A stretch of DNA of 36,295 nucleotides from an uncultured Robinsoniella sp. GTDB taxonomy: Bacteria; Bacillota; Clostridia; Lachnospirales; Lachnospiraceae. Below, in pieces: positions 18,401-25,413 of the stretch. The notes beneath the pieces were generated by a model that made no database searches, was not told where the DNA came from, and worked only from the letters and a program-made list of their open reading frames with translations. The position numbers and the translations under genes were made by a program. Numbering within the stretch: position 1 is the first letter of the stretch; each line of letters starts with the position of its first letter. The DNA lies in NCBI GenBank assembly GCA_900539655.1, contig UQCR01000072.1:1-36295 (forward strand), given 5' to 3'.

Positions 18401-20658
18401 AAACTCTTATTTGCAAACAGCGCCTCTACCTTTTCGTTTATACCGGAATAATCATAGAATGCCATTTCGGATAAGGAGATATTACCAGCACCATCCCACT
18501 GCTTCATTTCAATACCGATTCTCTTAATATCTTCTGTTTTTGGGAACGTAAGGATTGCAAATCCTTTATTAACAGGATCTCCTTTGTAAGGCAGCCAGTT
18601 TGCAATAGTGGATACCTTCCCCTCGCTATCCCATACTCTGATATAATAACGGTACAAATTCTTTCTGTAATTTCCATCAAGCCTTGGAACATAAACTACA
18701 TAATCCATTGTCTTGGGATCTTTAAAATCAAATATAAATTCTTTGTTTTCCCACCATGCCCTGGCTGTCCAGTGTGTATAGTAATCTCCATCCAGAACAT
18801 CCTGTACTTTAAAGGTGCCGCCATAGCTTGGATTCACGTTATTGGTATTCGTCATCTGTATTTTTACCACATCAGAATTTGGGATTCTGTTTAATGTAGG
18901 AATCACCGGCAATTCTAATATTTCTCTTTTTGGTATAGCAGTTGAAATCAGTGACGGACCGCTTTCACCCTTTGCATTGCTGGCTGTTACATATACACTG
19001 TATTCAATATCATTAATAAGATCTGTTATAACATAACTGAGATCCTTTAACCCGCCTGCAGCCTTTGTATAACCGCCCGGTTTTCCATTGTTTACTTTGT
19101 AATAAACACTGTAAGTTTCCGCATTCTTCGTCTTTCCCCAGTTTAACTTCAGTGAATTATCCCCGGACGCAACCTTTAAATGATCCGGAGGGGACGGAGG
19201 GGACTTCGGCCGTGGAACAGCCACTATTTCCTGTGATGCCTGTCCTTTCCAATCTCCGTTCACTGCATAAACTGCAAAATAGTATGTTATTAGATTATCT
19301 AATCCTTTAATTTCCGCAGTCGTTCCTTCCACTGATATCTGATCCGTATATTTTCCGGATTCCAGACCGTATTTCACCATATAACCAGTTACATTATCCA
19401 CTGCTTTCCATGTCAATGTGACTGTCTTGTCATCTTCTGCCGCCTGGACATTCTTTGGAATAGCGCTGTCGTTGGTAGGATTAACCGGTACAATATCCTT
19501 CAAGAATTTGATTTCTTCCACTACAGCATAAGTAGGCTTGCCCTCTTCATTTGCCACTTTGGTTACCGTTATCGTTACCTTCTTTACCGCTACACGCGCT
19601 CCTAGATTGATAACAACCGTACTTCTGCCTTCTCTTGTTTCAATGGCATGGACTCCCTGGGGGACTTCATTGGAAAATTCATATTTCTCCGTATAAATCT
19701 TACCATTTTCTTCATAATCTACCGTAGCCACACCTGCTTCGATTGCACCGGAAGCTGACGGGGATGCGATTTCGATCTGTTCCATCTGTACCGGCTGCTC
19801 AAATGATACCGGGATGCTCAGATTTTTCCCTTCACTTGTCTCAAAGGTTACCGGTGCTGAATTGGGTTTCAGAATATCTTCTGCTGTACCTGCAGCCACA
19901 GTAACGTCCTCTGGCAGATCCTTCAGTGTTGCTACTGCTGCCGCAATCACTTCCGTATCATATAATACTGCCTGCCCCACTGCACTGCGGTTTCTATTCA
20001 CCAGTGCAATATCCTTGATATCAACAACACCGTCACAGTTTAAATCTGCGGAAGCTTCTTTTCCGCCTGCTGCAATATTATTCATGCCTAATGCAGTCTC
20101 TACCACTGCCAGATCCCTGTCATCAACAGCACCATCGCCATTAACATCACCTATGGTAAATGCCTGGCTCTTTGTATCAAGAACAATTTTTTTAGAGAAA
20201 TCTTTTAATGTAATTTTGTCAGAAAGATAGGGTTTGTACCCCTTTCCCTTTAATGCTATCTGATAATCACTGTTATTTGGTAAATTAGTGAAGCTGACAT
20301 TGTAATAATTTACCTCAGACTCTGTAGTAATCGGAACCCCGTAGCTGTTCAGCGCCTCCATTTTTACGGTTCCTGACTGATTTTCCATTATAGGAAAACC
20401 TTTCTCATCCTCTGTTTTTTCGCCTAATTCGATCTCAGCCAGTACACTTCCGGACCCGTTCAGCAATTGTGCTTTCATATCTTTTTGATTAACGGTATCC
20501 AGAGCTTCCGGATAACTGAGATTCAGGACTACGCTGATATCTCCATTGCCTTTTGTGCCGGTTGACGCATCCTTTTCATTCCCTGCTGCAAATGCGGTTA
20601 CATCAACACTTGTAAACAGTAGCATCATGGCTAAAAAACCTGCCAATACTCTCTTCAT
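15448..20658 (-). CDS. Secreted M60-like metalloprotease with dockerin-like, FN3 and F5/8-like modules
   Basis: A 1736-residue exported protein. In order: signal peptide (residues 1-25, ending AFAA); dockerin-like module at about 168-223 with two Ca-binding loops, DVNGDGAVDDRD and DLNCDGVVDIKD; two FN3 domains (about 400-580); an F5/8 type C-like domain (about 600-745); and an M60/enhancin-like peptidase region (about 825-1210) with zinc motif HEIGH at 1082-1086. After that come a beta domain (about 1248-1333), a Thr/Glu-rich linker (about 1374-1491) and a C-terminal domain I do not recognise. M60 proteases of gut bacteria cleave glycoproteins such as mucins; that substrate is inferred. The start was set at the second ATG of ATGATG, six bases after AAGGAG; 20661 is possible. 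It is cotranscribed with the Cys-repeat protein. Confidence 0.88.
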   Translation of the reverse strand: MKRVLAGFLAMMLLFTSVDVTAFAAGNEKDASTGTKGNGDISVVLNLSYPEALDTVNQKDMKAQLLNGSGSVLAEIELGEKTEDEKGFPIMENQSGTVKMEALNSYGVPITTESEVNYYNVSFTNLPNNSDYQIALKGKGYKPYLSDKITLKDFSKKIVLDTKSQAFTIGDVNGDGAVDDRDLAVVETALGMNNIAAGGKEASADLNCDGVVDIKDIALVNRNRSAVGQAVLYDTEVIAAAVATLKDLPEDVTVAAGTAEDILKPNSAPVTFETSEGKNLSIPVSFEQPVQMEQIEIASPSASGAIEAGVATVDYEENGKIYTEKYEFSNEVPQGVHAIETREGRSTVVINLGARVAVKKVTITVTKVANEEGKPTYAVVEEIKFLKDIVPVNPTNDSAIPKNVQAAEDDKTVTLTWKAVDNVTGYMVKYGLESGKYTDQISVEGTTAEIKGLDNLITYYFAVYAVNGDWKGQASQEIVAVPRPKSPPSPPDHLKVASGDNSLKLNWGKTKNAETYSVYYKVNNGKPGGYTKAAGGLKDLSYVITDLINDIEYSVYVTASNAKGESGPSLISTAIPKREILELPVIPTLNRIPNSDVVKIQMTNTNNVNPSYGGTFKVQDVLDGDYYTHWTARAWWENKEFIFDFKDPKTMDYVVYVPRLDGNYRKNLYRYYIRVWDSEGKVSTIANWLPYKGDPVNKGFAILTFPKTEDIKRIGIEMKQWDGAGNISLSEMAFYDYSGINEKVEALFANKSLTKLADGVTEQQIDELEVLLRDTSGYYVDQSVLLDEISIARGLLENDPSKLGKIIDQVESRNTAGNLKRINTYQPLGVVANSGKQIVIYADIPDGEHVTVVPTQYFAEASSWAGSGIELTGGRNVIQIPQLMTINAEKGGSLYLQYSGQKASEIKLQIRGEYSQIPVLELADWDNMDEAQRREVITKYVTEMSTYTSKIPAKNEQTNIRNSTEISLPNVLLSLPAVPVQKAIVSGAETLEKKVDKLYNNVLAWDELLEVLYTTHGVDDKKAERSRVNIRYMRMFAGAFMYASGAHIGVGYGSTGALVQGRPTSVTGEGKGNGLYGWGIAHEIGHQMDTLGKAETTNNIYSLFGQTHDGGQNALPSRLETSNKYEQIFEKTSIGAVGLPNDVFVGLGLYWQLHLAYDLGADDNFYNLVNKAYREDKGKGFSGDQKFAVVASYIAQKDLTEFFERWGIVLSDEAKAEMSKYEKESRKIYYLNDQSRREAMAGSTPVSGSIEVNASIDQKTAVITISGLPEDDPMVQGYEISRNGKGIGFTKETTFTDIIGSMNNREITYSVKAIDVLGNVIAEAKSQSIKIQHDNLVPRDSWSYEIDEDGSIIVTMKDENVSIAGIKIKGQSIQKNATAEEVTEEVTEKVTEIVTEAMTEAKAKMVKNNSLPELKSALSDSAKSTEPQTQAESNLEAAKEVNTESDTERLTEFNTEPYTQTDAQGETEIETEPVTEQVTEEITEQAPKYERAKAAGKLTVSVSEDGIQYKDVKVFDQDIDSSKDQTYLFEREDGRVETYDEKYIRITNLPDNLTMDDIDFMAYPGDDIEISETAIGYLESDYQYGDAEEDIIKAGTLIVTGTYRGDPVYNTILLQGRFNNVDNSKDDSSIDLVERPMNGVSLLFAEEPKEGDMTTINNGFWIFIPDVQKEAALTEGACGNSVLPAEIQAVMYRTDDPNNADSKRLVSNTLWVQSPTEETMPNIRLESDSADGGMNN

Positions 20659-20731
20659 CATATTCTCCTTCCTCATATTATGTTTTAGAAAAAGTCTGTT
20701 TGTACCCATAATTTACCATAATTTGAGTTTA

Positions 20732-20770
20732 AAAAAACAACTGCTCGTCATCTGCAAACAATTGTTTTTT
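20732..20770 (-). terminator. Terminator-like hairpin in the protease leader
   Basis: On the minus strand, arms AAAAAACAATTG and CAGTTGTTTTTT pair over 12 bases with one G-T wobble around a 15-base loop, and the second arm runs into seven T residues. It lies between the proposed promoter (20800-20828) and the protease start (20658), so it could act as an attenuator rather than an end-of-gene terminator. Confidence 0.6.
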
Positions 20771-20799
20771 CGACAGACTTCCCCTTAATTTATACTTCT

Positions 20800-20828
20800 A
20801 TGATGCCTTAAGTTAGGAGTTTTGTCAA
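20800..20828 (-). promoter_or_regulatory. Promoter of the protease operon
   Basis: The minus strand has a perfect TTGACA -35 box (20823-20828), a 17-base spacer and CATCAT as -10 (20800-20805). The leader to the proposed start is about 135 bases and contains the hairpin at 20732-20770. Confidence 0.6.
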
Positions 20829-20909
20829 TAGTTTTAGTCACATATTTCCATCAAATTTAAACTTTTATTTTCCACATGTGACCGTACTGCCTTATTTTGT
20901 TTTTACTTA

Positions 20910-21605
20910 TTAAAATGCTTCCAAAATCTCTTTGACCTCTCTGAGATTTTCACATATTTTCATACATAGTTTTTGGGTTTCTTCTGTTGGCATATCCAGA
21001 TCCGGTACCATTACAACCTTGCACCCGGCACTGGCTCCTGCCCGGATTCCATTTGGACTGTCTTCCAGAACCAGGCACATCCCCGGATCTGTATCCAGCT
21101 TTTTAGCTGCCTTTAGAAAAACATCCGGTGCCGGTTTGCTATTCTCAACTTCATCACCGCACACGACTGCCTCAAAATCCAAAGGAAGCCCCGCCAGTTC
21201 AAAATACCACTCCACCGTTTCCCGGTGGGTGGATGTCGCCAAAGCTCTTTTATATCCCTTTTCCTTTAGATATGCTAAAAGCTCAGTTAATCCTTCTTTT
21301 ATGGGCATTCCGTACTGCCTAAGCCTGCTGTTCAAATATTCACACCGCAGACTGCGTGCCTCATCGTAATCTACCTGATCTCCATACCATTTTAAAAAAA
21401 GGCTTCTGGCATCAGCCACATTTCTTCCCCGGGTCTGTGACAGCTTCCCGTCATCAATTTCAAATCCCAGGACCTCTCCTGCATATTTCCAACCGTCTGC
21501 TGCCAGCCTTTCCGTATCAAACATCAGTCCGTCCATATCAAAAATAGCAGCCTTAACCACATCGTTATTGCGCTCTTTCTTCATCTCCTGTAACTGGCCC
21601 GGCAA
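20910..21605 (-). CDS. HAD-superfamily phosphatase/phosphomutase
   Basis: A haloacid-dehalogenase family hydrolase of 231 residues from a TTG start. All catalytic motifs are visible: nucleophile loop FDMDGLMFD (motif I), ATST (motif II), KPAPD with its Lys (motif III) and LEDSPNG (motif IV). The helical cap between motifs I and II is typical of beta-phosphoglucomutase and related sugar-phosphate phosphatases. The true start is uncertain: TTG at 21605 has AGGAT upstream, while the ATG at 21584 has a ribosome site too close to use. It follows the ArsC/Spx-like gene by 11 bases, so the two form an operon. The substrate is unknown. Confidence 0.88.
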   Translation of the reverse strand: MPGQLQEMKKERNNDVVKAAIFDMDGLMFDTERLAADGWKYAGEVLGFEIDDGKLSQTRGRNVADARSLFLKWYGDQVDYDEARSLRCEYLNSRLRQYGMPIKEGLTELLAYLKEKGYKRALATSTHRETVEWYFELAGLPLDFEAVVCGDEVENSKPAPDVFLKAAKKLDTDPGMCLVLEDSPNGIRAGASAGCKVVMVPDLDMPTEETQKLCMKICENLREVKEILEAF

Positions 21606-21616
21606 ATACCGTTATC

Positions 21617-21976
21617 CTATTGAACCAGTGCTTCCTCCCATTCTTTTTCTTTAAATCCAACCAGCACAAAATCCTCCCCGATTACCAGAGGTCTCTTCAC
21701 CAGCATACCATCCGTTGCCAGGATCTCATATTGTTCGTCTTCACTCATTTGCGGAATCCTTTCTTTCAGATTCAAATCCTTATATACCATTCCGCTGGTA
21801 TTAAAAAATCGTTTTAAAGGAAGCCCGCTTCTGCCATGCCATTCCTTAAGTTCAGCCGCACTTGGATTTTCTTCTTTTATATGGCGGTCTTCAAATTCCA
21901 CCTGATGTTCTTTCAGCCACTTCTTTGCTTTCTGGCAAGTCGTGCACTTTGGATATTCTACAAATAATACCTGCAT
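21617..21976 (-). CDS. ArsC/Spx-family thioredoxin-fold protein
   Basis: A 119-residue cytoplasmic protein of the arsenate reductase (ArsC)/Spx/YffB family. It starts MQVLFVEYPKCTTCQKAKKW, with the redox-type C-x2-C of the Spx/MgsR branch, and keeps the family phrase KRPLVIGEDFVLVGF. The ATG has AGGAGG upstream and a sigma-A-type promoter lies just ahead. No arsenic transport or resistance genes are nearby, so arsenate reduction should not be assumed; a general redox or stress role is equally possible. Confidence 0.88.
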   Translation of the reverse strand: MQVLFVEYPKCTTCQKAKKWLKEHQVEFEDRHIKEENPSAAELKEWHGRSGLPLKRFFNTSGMVYKDLNLKERIPQMSEDEQYEILATDGMLVKRPLVIGEDFVLVGFKEKEWEEALVQ

Positions 21977-21995
21977 TTATATTTCCTCCTGAATT

Positions 21996-22024
21996 ATATT
22001 ATCATTATTGATTGAAAGAACCAA
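21996..22024 (-). promoter_or_regulatory. Promoter of the ArsC-like/HAD operon
   Basis: On the minus strand TTGGTT (22019-22024) and TAATAT (21996-22001) are spaced by 17 bases, 20 bases before the ArsC-like start. An overlapping TATAAT gives an alternative -10 box. Confidence 0.5.
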
Positions 22025-22039
22025 TGTTTCTTTTCCCAA

Positions 22040-22081
22040 AATAAAATAAGGGAATATGCTCTATGTACCATGCATATTCCC
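22040..22081 (-). terminator. Terminator after the repeat-lipoprotein gene
   Basis: Arms GGGAATATGC (22050-22059) and GCATATTCCC (22072-22081) pair perfectly over 10 bases around a 12-base loop. On the minus strand they are followed by TTATTTTATTTT. This is a clear intrinsic terminator for the gene ending at 22148. Confidence 0.85.
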
Positions 22082-22147
22082 CTTTAAATCATCAACCAGT
22101 CCGGTTCAGCTGTCTATCTACCGGAGCTTGTCTGAAAATTCTTATTG

Positions 22148-23194
22148 CTACTGTGCAGCACTTCCGTCTGAATTATTATCACCCTGTCCTGCATCTGAAG
22201 AAGCATTGGACTCAGTAGATGCATTTGTTTCTGAAGAAGCATTGGCATTTGTTTCAGCATTGTTATTTCCGATATCTGTACTGGTGCTGCCCCCGGTGGT
22301 ATCGGTGATTGATGTAACCTTTGCACTGCTTACATCGCCTGTGTAGTTGATGCCGACAGTTTCGCCAATCATAAGTCCTCCCGTAATATTTACCGGTACT
22401 CCAGTGATGGTAAAGGTTAACTCTTGTCCATCATCTGTAGAAATTGAGAGGGTACTCATCGTTACACCTGTAATCGTACCTGTGACTTTGGTGCTGTTTT
22501 CCGTCTGTGGTGCTGAATTTGTAGTATTGTCGGTAATCTCTACTGCCGGTACAATATCCGGTCCGTATACATCACCTGTAAATTTAACTGTTACGTAATT
22601 GGTATCCTGAATACCATTTCCCAGTACCATTTTACATTTGTCATGTGTAAAATAATAGGAATCTCCGTCATTTCCAAGGATTACGACTCTTTCTCCGGTG
22701 ATGTCTGAAATTGTTCCGTTTAGCGTTCCGCCTGTTGCATTCGGATCAGCTGTTTCTGATACAATCTGCTCACCTTCTGTAATCTTCTCAGCGCTTGCAT
22801 CCATGTCTTTAATTCCAGATACCTTTGCTCCCGATGTATCTGCGTCCACTACTTTGCCTTTGTACAGGATGGTAATCTGGCTACCCGCCTTCAGCTCTGC
22901 AGTTGTTTGCACTTGTGCACCTGTTGTTGTAAATGTAAGCTTCTTGCCCCTTGCTGTCTGAATATCAACGGAATCCGCTGTCACCCCTGTAACGAGTCCG
23001 TTTAATTCTTTTGTCTTATCCGTGCTGCTTTCTGTCTGCGGTTCTGTAGTCTGTGTCTGAGTCTCCGTCTGTGCTGAAGTCGGAGCTTCGGTCATTGCCA
23101 GTGTCTGCGGTTCTGTTTCCTTATTTTTATCGCCGCATCCTGCTAGAGATACCGTAACCAATAATGCTGCAAAAAACAATGATATCCTCTTCAT
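22148..23194 (-). CDS. Lipoprotein with three internal beta repeats, unknown function
   Basis: A 348-residue lipoprotein. The signal peptide ends in lipobox LAGC (Cys19). A Thr/Gln/Glu-rich spacer (about 25-60) precedes three diverged modules of about 60-70 residues (near 66-125, 157-220 and 235-295). Modules one and three are the most alike, with the pattern G-x-[IV]-T-G-V-T…G-x-[EK]-L-T-F…G…[IV]-x-Y-x-G; the middle one is more diverged. The last 50 residues are rich in Asn, Ser, Thr and Ala. The modules look like small beta barrels, but I do not recognise the family. The gene has its own promoter and terminator, so it is a single-gene unit. The final codons are AAQ. Confidence 0.8.
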   Translation of the reverse strand: MKRISLFFAALLVTVSLAGCGDKNKETEPQTLAMTEAPTSAQTETQTQTTEPQTESSTDKTKELNGLVTGVTADSVDIQTARGKKLTFTTTGAQVQTTAELKAGSQITILYKGKVVDADTSGAKVSGIKDMDASAEKITEGEQIVSETADPNATGGTLNGTISDITGERVVILGNDGDSYYFTHDKCKMVLGNGIQDTNYVTVKFTGDVYGPDIVPAVEITDNTTNSAPQTENSTKVTGTITGVTMSTLSISTDDGQELTFTITGVPVNITGGLMIGETVGINYTGDVSSAKVTSITDTTGGSTSTDIGNNNAETNANASSETNASTESNASSDAGQGDNNSDGSAAQ

Positions 23195-23259
23195 TATTTA
23201 TTCCTCCTTAATTTTCCTCAACTATAAGTATTGCCAGATTTCACCTTATAATCCATTTC

Positions 23260-23288
23260 ATTATAAAACTTTCTACACTAAAAAGCAA
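23260..23288 (-). promoter_or_regulatory. Promoter of the repeat-lipoprotein gene
   Basis: On the minus strand TTGCTT (23283-23288), a 17-base spacer and a perfect TATAAT (23260-23265) lie about 65 bases before the start codon. AAGGAGGAAT precedes the ATG. Confidence 0.65.
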
Positions 23289-23354
23289 CTTTTACTGGAA
23301 AAATTTATAAACTCTTCAGTATTGCATCGTATTTGTATCATTTATTTAGAATAT

Positions 23355-23418
23355 CTTAAGAAAAAGCTGCCCGCATATACGGATCATTTTTCTATTTCAC
23401 CGTACTGCGTGGCAGCTT
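23355..23418 (-). terminator. Terminator after the CO-dehydrogenase/rubredoxin operon
   Basis: On the minus strand AAGCTGCC pairs with GGCAGCTT, and the stem continues through CGCA/TGCG and GTACGG/CCGTAT with two single-base bulges, giving about 18 pairs. It is followed by TTTTTCTT. It ends the operon that starts at cooS. Confidence 0.85.
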
Positions 23419-23487
23419 CTTCTTCACCCGGCAGCCGTAAAGCATATGCCGGTATTTGCATATCTAAGTAACCTTTTGTAATTGAAA

Positions 23488-23649
23488 TTATTCAGCTTCT
23501 ACAAATACTTCTTTACCCATACCGCAGATTGGGCAAACCCAATCTTCCGGAATATCTTCAAATGCTGTTCCTGGCGCAATTCCGCCATCCGGATCACCTA
23601 CTTCTGGATCATATTCATATCCACATGGTTCACAGATATATTTTTTCAT
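23488..23649 (-). CDS. Rubredoxin
   Basis: A 53-residue one-iron electron carrier. The iron ligands are C6 and C9 in YICEPCGYEYDPE and C39 and C42 in DWVCPICGMGKE. The middle has the family phrase GDPDGGIAPGTAFEDIPEDW. The start has a strong AAAGGAGGTG site. It is the last gene of the cooS operon, 70 bases after the FAD/NAD oxidoreductase, whose relatives reduce rubredoxin with NADH. Rubredoxin can pass electrons to oxygen- or peroxide-reducing enzymes in anaerobes; no such partner is in this window. Confidence 0.95.
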   Translation of the reverse strand: MKKYICEPCGYEYDPEVGDPDGGIAPGTAFEDIPEDWVCPICGMGKEVFVEAE

Positions 23650-23719
23650 GTTTATTCACCTCCTTTAATTAGTATAAGTTATTTAAACTATAAACTGTAT
23701 TATATCATATTTTTAAAAT

Positions 23720-24955
23720 TTATCCAGCAAATTCGTATGCGCCGGTATTTTCATTATACCCATAAAAATCTGCAAAAGACAAATTAAATACCTTTTCTGA
23801 CAAATCTCCCAGCGGAATCTGTTTCCGTATCAGATATAAATAAATACCCGTATTGGAAATGTCTCCCTGGATCAGAATACTCTGAAGTTTACCATCCTTA
23901 ATAAATGCTTTTTTATAGCTGTCCTTCCCCTTCTGGGTACAGATCTTAACGCCTTCTTCTTTATCATCCAGTTTTCCCACTGCAAGCATTGTTATTCCAT
24001 AGAAATTACTGGTATTTTTAAATGGATATGGCTTCTCGTATTCTAACGGCGCTCCGCACATATTCATGGCTGCGGTCTTTCCCTGCTCCATGGCATCCGG
24101 CCATACACCGGAAAGTCCTGTCACATCTCCCGCCGCATATACGTTTGGAATATTCGTTTGTAAAAATTCATTTACGACGATTCCCCGTTCTGTCTCAATA
24201 CCGCTGTCCTTTAAGTAATCTACTTTGGGACGTACTCCTGCTGCTGCAATTATAAAATCACAGGGTATGCGCTCCCCATTGGACAACTGGACTGCTATGA
24301 TATTTCCATTGTCATCTACCACGGAATCATTGGCTGATACTCCCAGTTTAAAATTACATCCTGCCTTTTCAAATGCCGCCTGATACACACTTGCAGCATA
24401 GGCATCTGTCTGAAGAGGCATTACGCGGTCCGCCATCTCTGCTATTGTAACCTTGGCTCCCAGATGTGTCAAGGCTGACGCTGCATCCAGTCCCACAAGT
24501 CCCGATCCTACGATAAATACATTTTTTCCGTAAGTATCCAGGGCAGTCTGAATTGCCCTGGCATCACTCAGATCCCGGAAGCCAAAGACATTTGCTGCCT
24601 CGCGGAAATGGGGGATCGGCGGTACCACATAAGATGAACCGGTTGCCAGAAGCAGTTTGTCATAAGGTACAAATGCGCCGCAGGACAAGGACACCTCCTG
24701 CTCCTTCGTATCAATCCGGGTCACTGCCTCCGTATCAATAAAACGAATTTTATTTACTTCAAAGAAATTCCCTGGAACAAAATTAATCCCTTTTTCTGTC
24801 CGCTCTTTGCCAAGTACCTTGTGCAGCATACAGCGGGAATGAACCTGGTCATCAATTGAAATTACCGTAATTTCGGCATCATCCTCCATTTTTCGGATAC
24901 GTTCTGCAGCCTTGATTCCTGCAGCGCCGGCTCCGACGATTACAAATCTCTCCAT
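23720..24955 (-). CDS. FAD/NAD-dependent oxidoreductase associated with CooF (FNOR)
   Basis: A 411-residue pyridine-nucleotide-disulphide-fold flavoprotein. The FAD loop is VIVGAGAAGIKAA (about residues 5-17), the NAD loop FIVGSGLVGLDAA lies near 150, and the second FAD signature VYAAGDV lies near 275. Relatives are NADH:rubredoxin oxidoreductase and the flavoprotein commonly encoded next to CooS and CooF. It begins three bases after the ferredoxin gene, with AGGAGGTG inside the end of that gene. It probably links electrons from CO, via the ferredoxin, to NAD(P)+ or rubredoxin; direction and acceptor are not determined by sequence. Confidence 0.9.
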   Translation of the reverse strand: MERFVIVGAGAAGIKAAERIRKMEDDAEITVISIDDQVHSRCMLHKVLGKERTEKGINFVPGNFFEVNKIRFIDTEAVTRIDTKEQEVSLSCGAFVPYDKLLLATGSSYVVPPIPHFREAANVFGFRDLSDARAIQTALDTYGKNVFIVGSGLVGLDAASALTHLGAKVTIAEMADRVMPLQTDAYAASVYQAAFEKAGCNFKLGVSANDSVVDDNGNIIAVQLSNGERIPCDFIIAAAGVRPKVDYLKDSGIETERGIVVNEFLQTNIPNVYAAGDVTGLSGVWPDAMEQGKTAAMNMCGAPLEYEKPYPFKNTSNFYGITMLAVGKLDDKEEGVKICTQKGKDSYKKAFIKDGKLQSILIQGDISNTGIYLYLIRKQIPLGDLSEKVFNLSFADFYGYNENTGAYEFAG

Positions 24956-24958
24956 ATG

Positions 24959-25399
24959 TTACACCTCCTTTACAAAGATTGCCTGCTTCGGACAGGCGTC
25001 CACACAGGACGGTCCGTCTTTATCCTGGCAGAAATCACATTTTATCATGTAGGTTTTAGAATAATCCGGTTTGGGAACTCCGAATTTACAGTTCATTACA
25101 CACATATAGCATGCTGCACATTTATCCCTGTCGTATTCCACCAGCCCGGTTTTCAGGTTTTTCACCAATGCCCCGCTCATACAGGCACCTGCACAGTCCG
25201 GATCATCGCAGTGACGGCAGAATACAGGAGTATAGCCGCCCTTTCCATCATTATAGATATAATTTCTGGATTCATTTTCCGGATCCGTCAGGCACAGGTC
25301 ATAGATGGTACCAGTTGTCTTACGGTGGGCATTCATACAGGCAATGCTGCAGTTCTTGCATCCGTCACATTTCGATGCGTCTACAAATATACGTTTCAT
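24959..25399 (-). CDS. CooF-like ferredoxin with four [4Fe-4S] clusters
   Basis: A 146-residue iron-sulphur protein of the CooF/HycB type. Sixteen cysteines form four binding sets: CDGCKNCSIAC at the N-terminus, a CRHC…C…C set, CAACYMCVMNC, and CDFCQD…C…C. It lacks a signal peptide or Tat motif and is therefore cytoplasmic. It follows cooS by 14 bases. CooF proteins take electrons from CO dehydrogenase and hand them on to membrane hydrogenases or oxidoreductases. With no hydrogenase here and the flavoprotein gene next in line, the latter is the likely acceptor. Confidence 0.92.
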   Translation of the reverse strand: MKRIFVDASKCDGCKNCSIACMNAHRKTTGTIYDLCLTDPENESRNYIYNDGKGGYTPVFCRHCDDPDCAGACMSGALVKNLKTGLVEYDRDKCAACYMCVMNCKFGVPKPDYSKTYMIKCDFCQDKDGPSCVDACPKQAIFVKEV

Positions 25400-25413
25400 A
25401 AGGCGCCACCTTT

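Noticed and set aside
15452..20230. Plus-strand frames of up to 149 codons inside the protease gene
   Set aside because: They arise opposite Thr/Glu-rich coding sequence, have no domain resemblance and conflict with a well-supported long gene.
21617..21976. Arsenic resistance operon
   Set aside because: Only a single ArsC/Spx-family gene is present, with a C-x2-C motif and a HAD gene beside it; no efflux pump or ArsR was seen.
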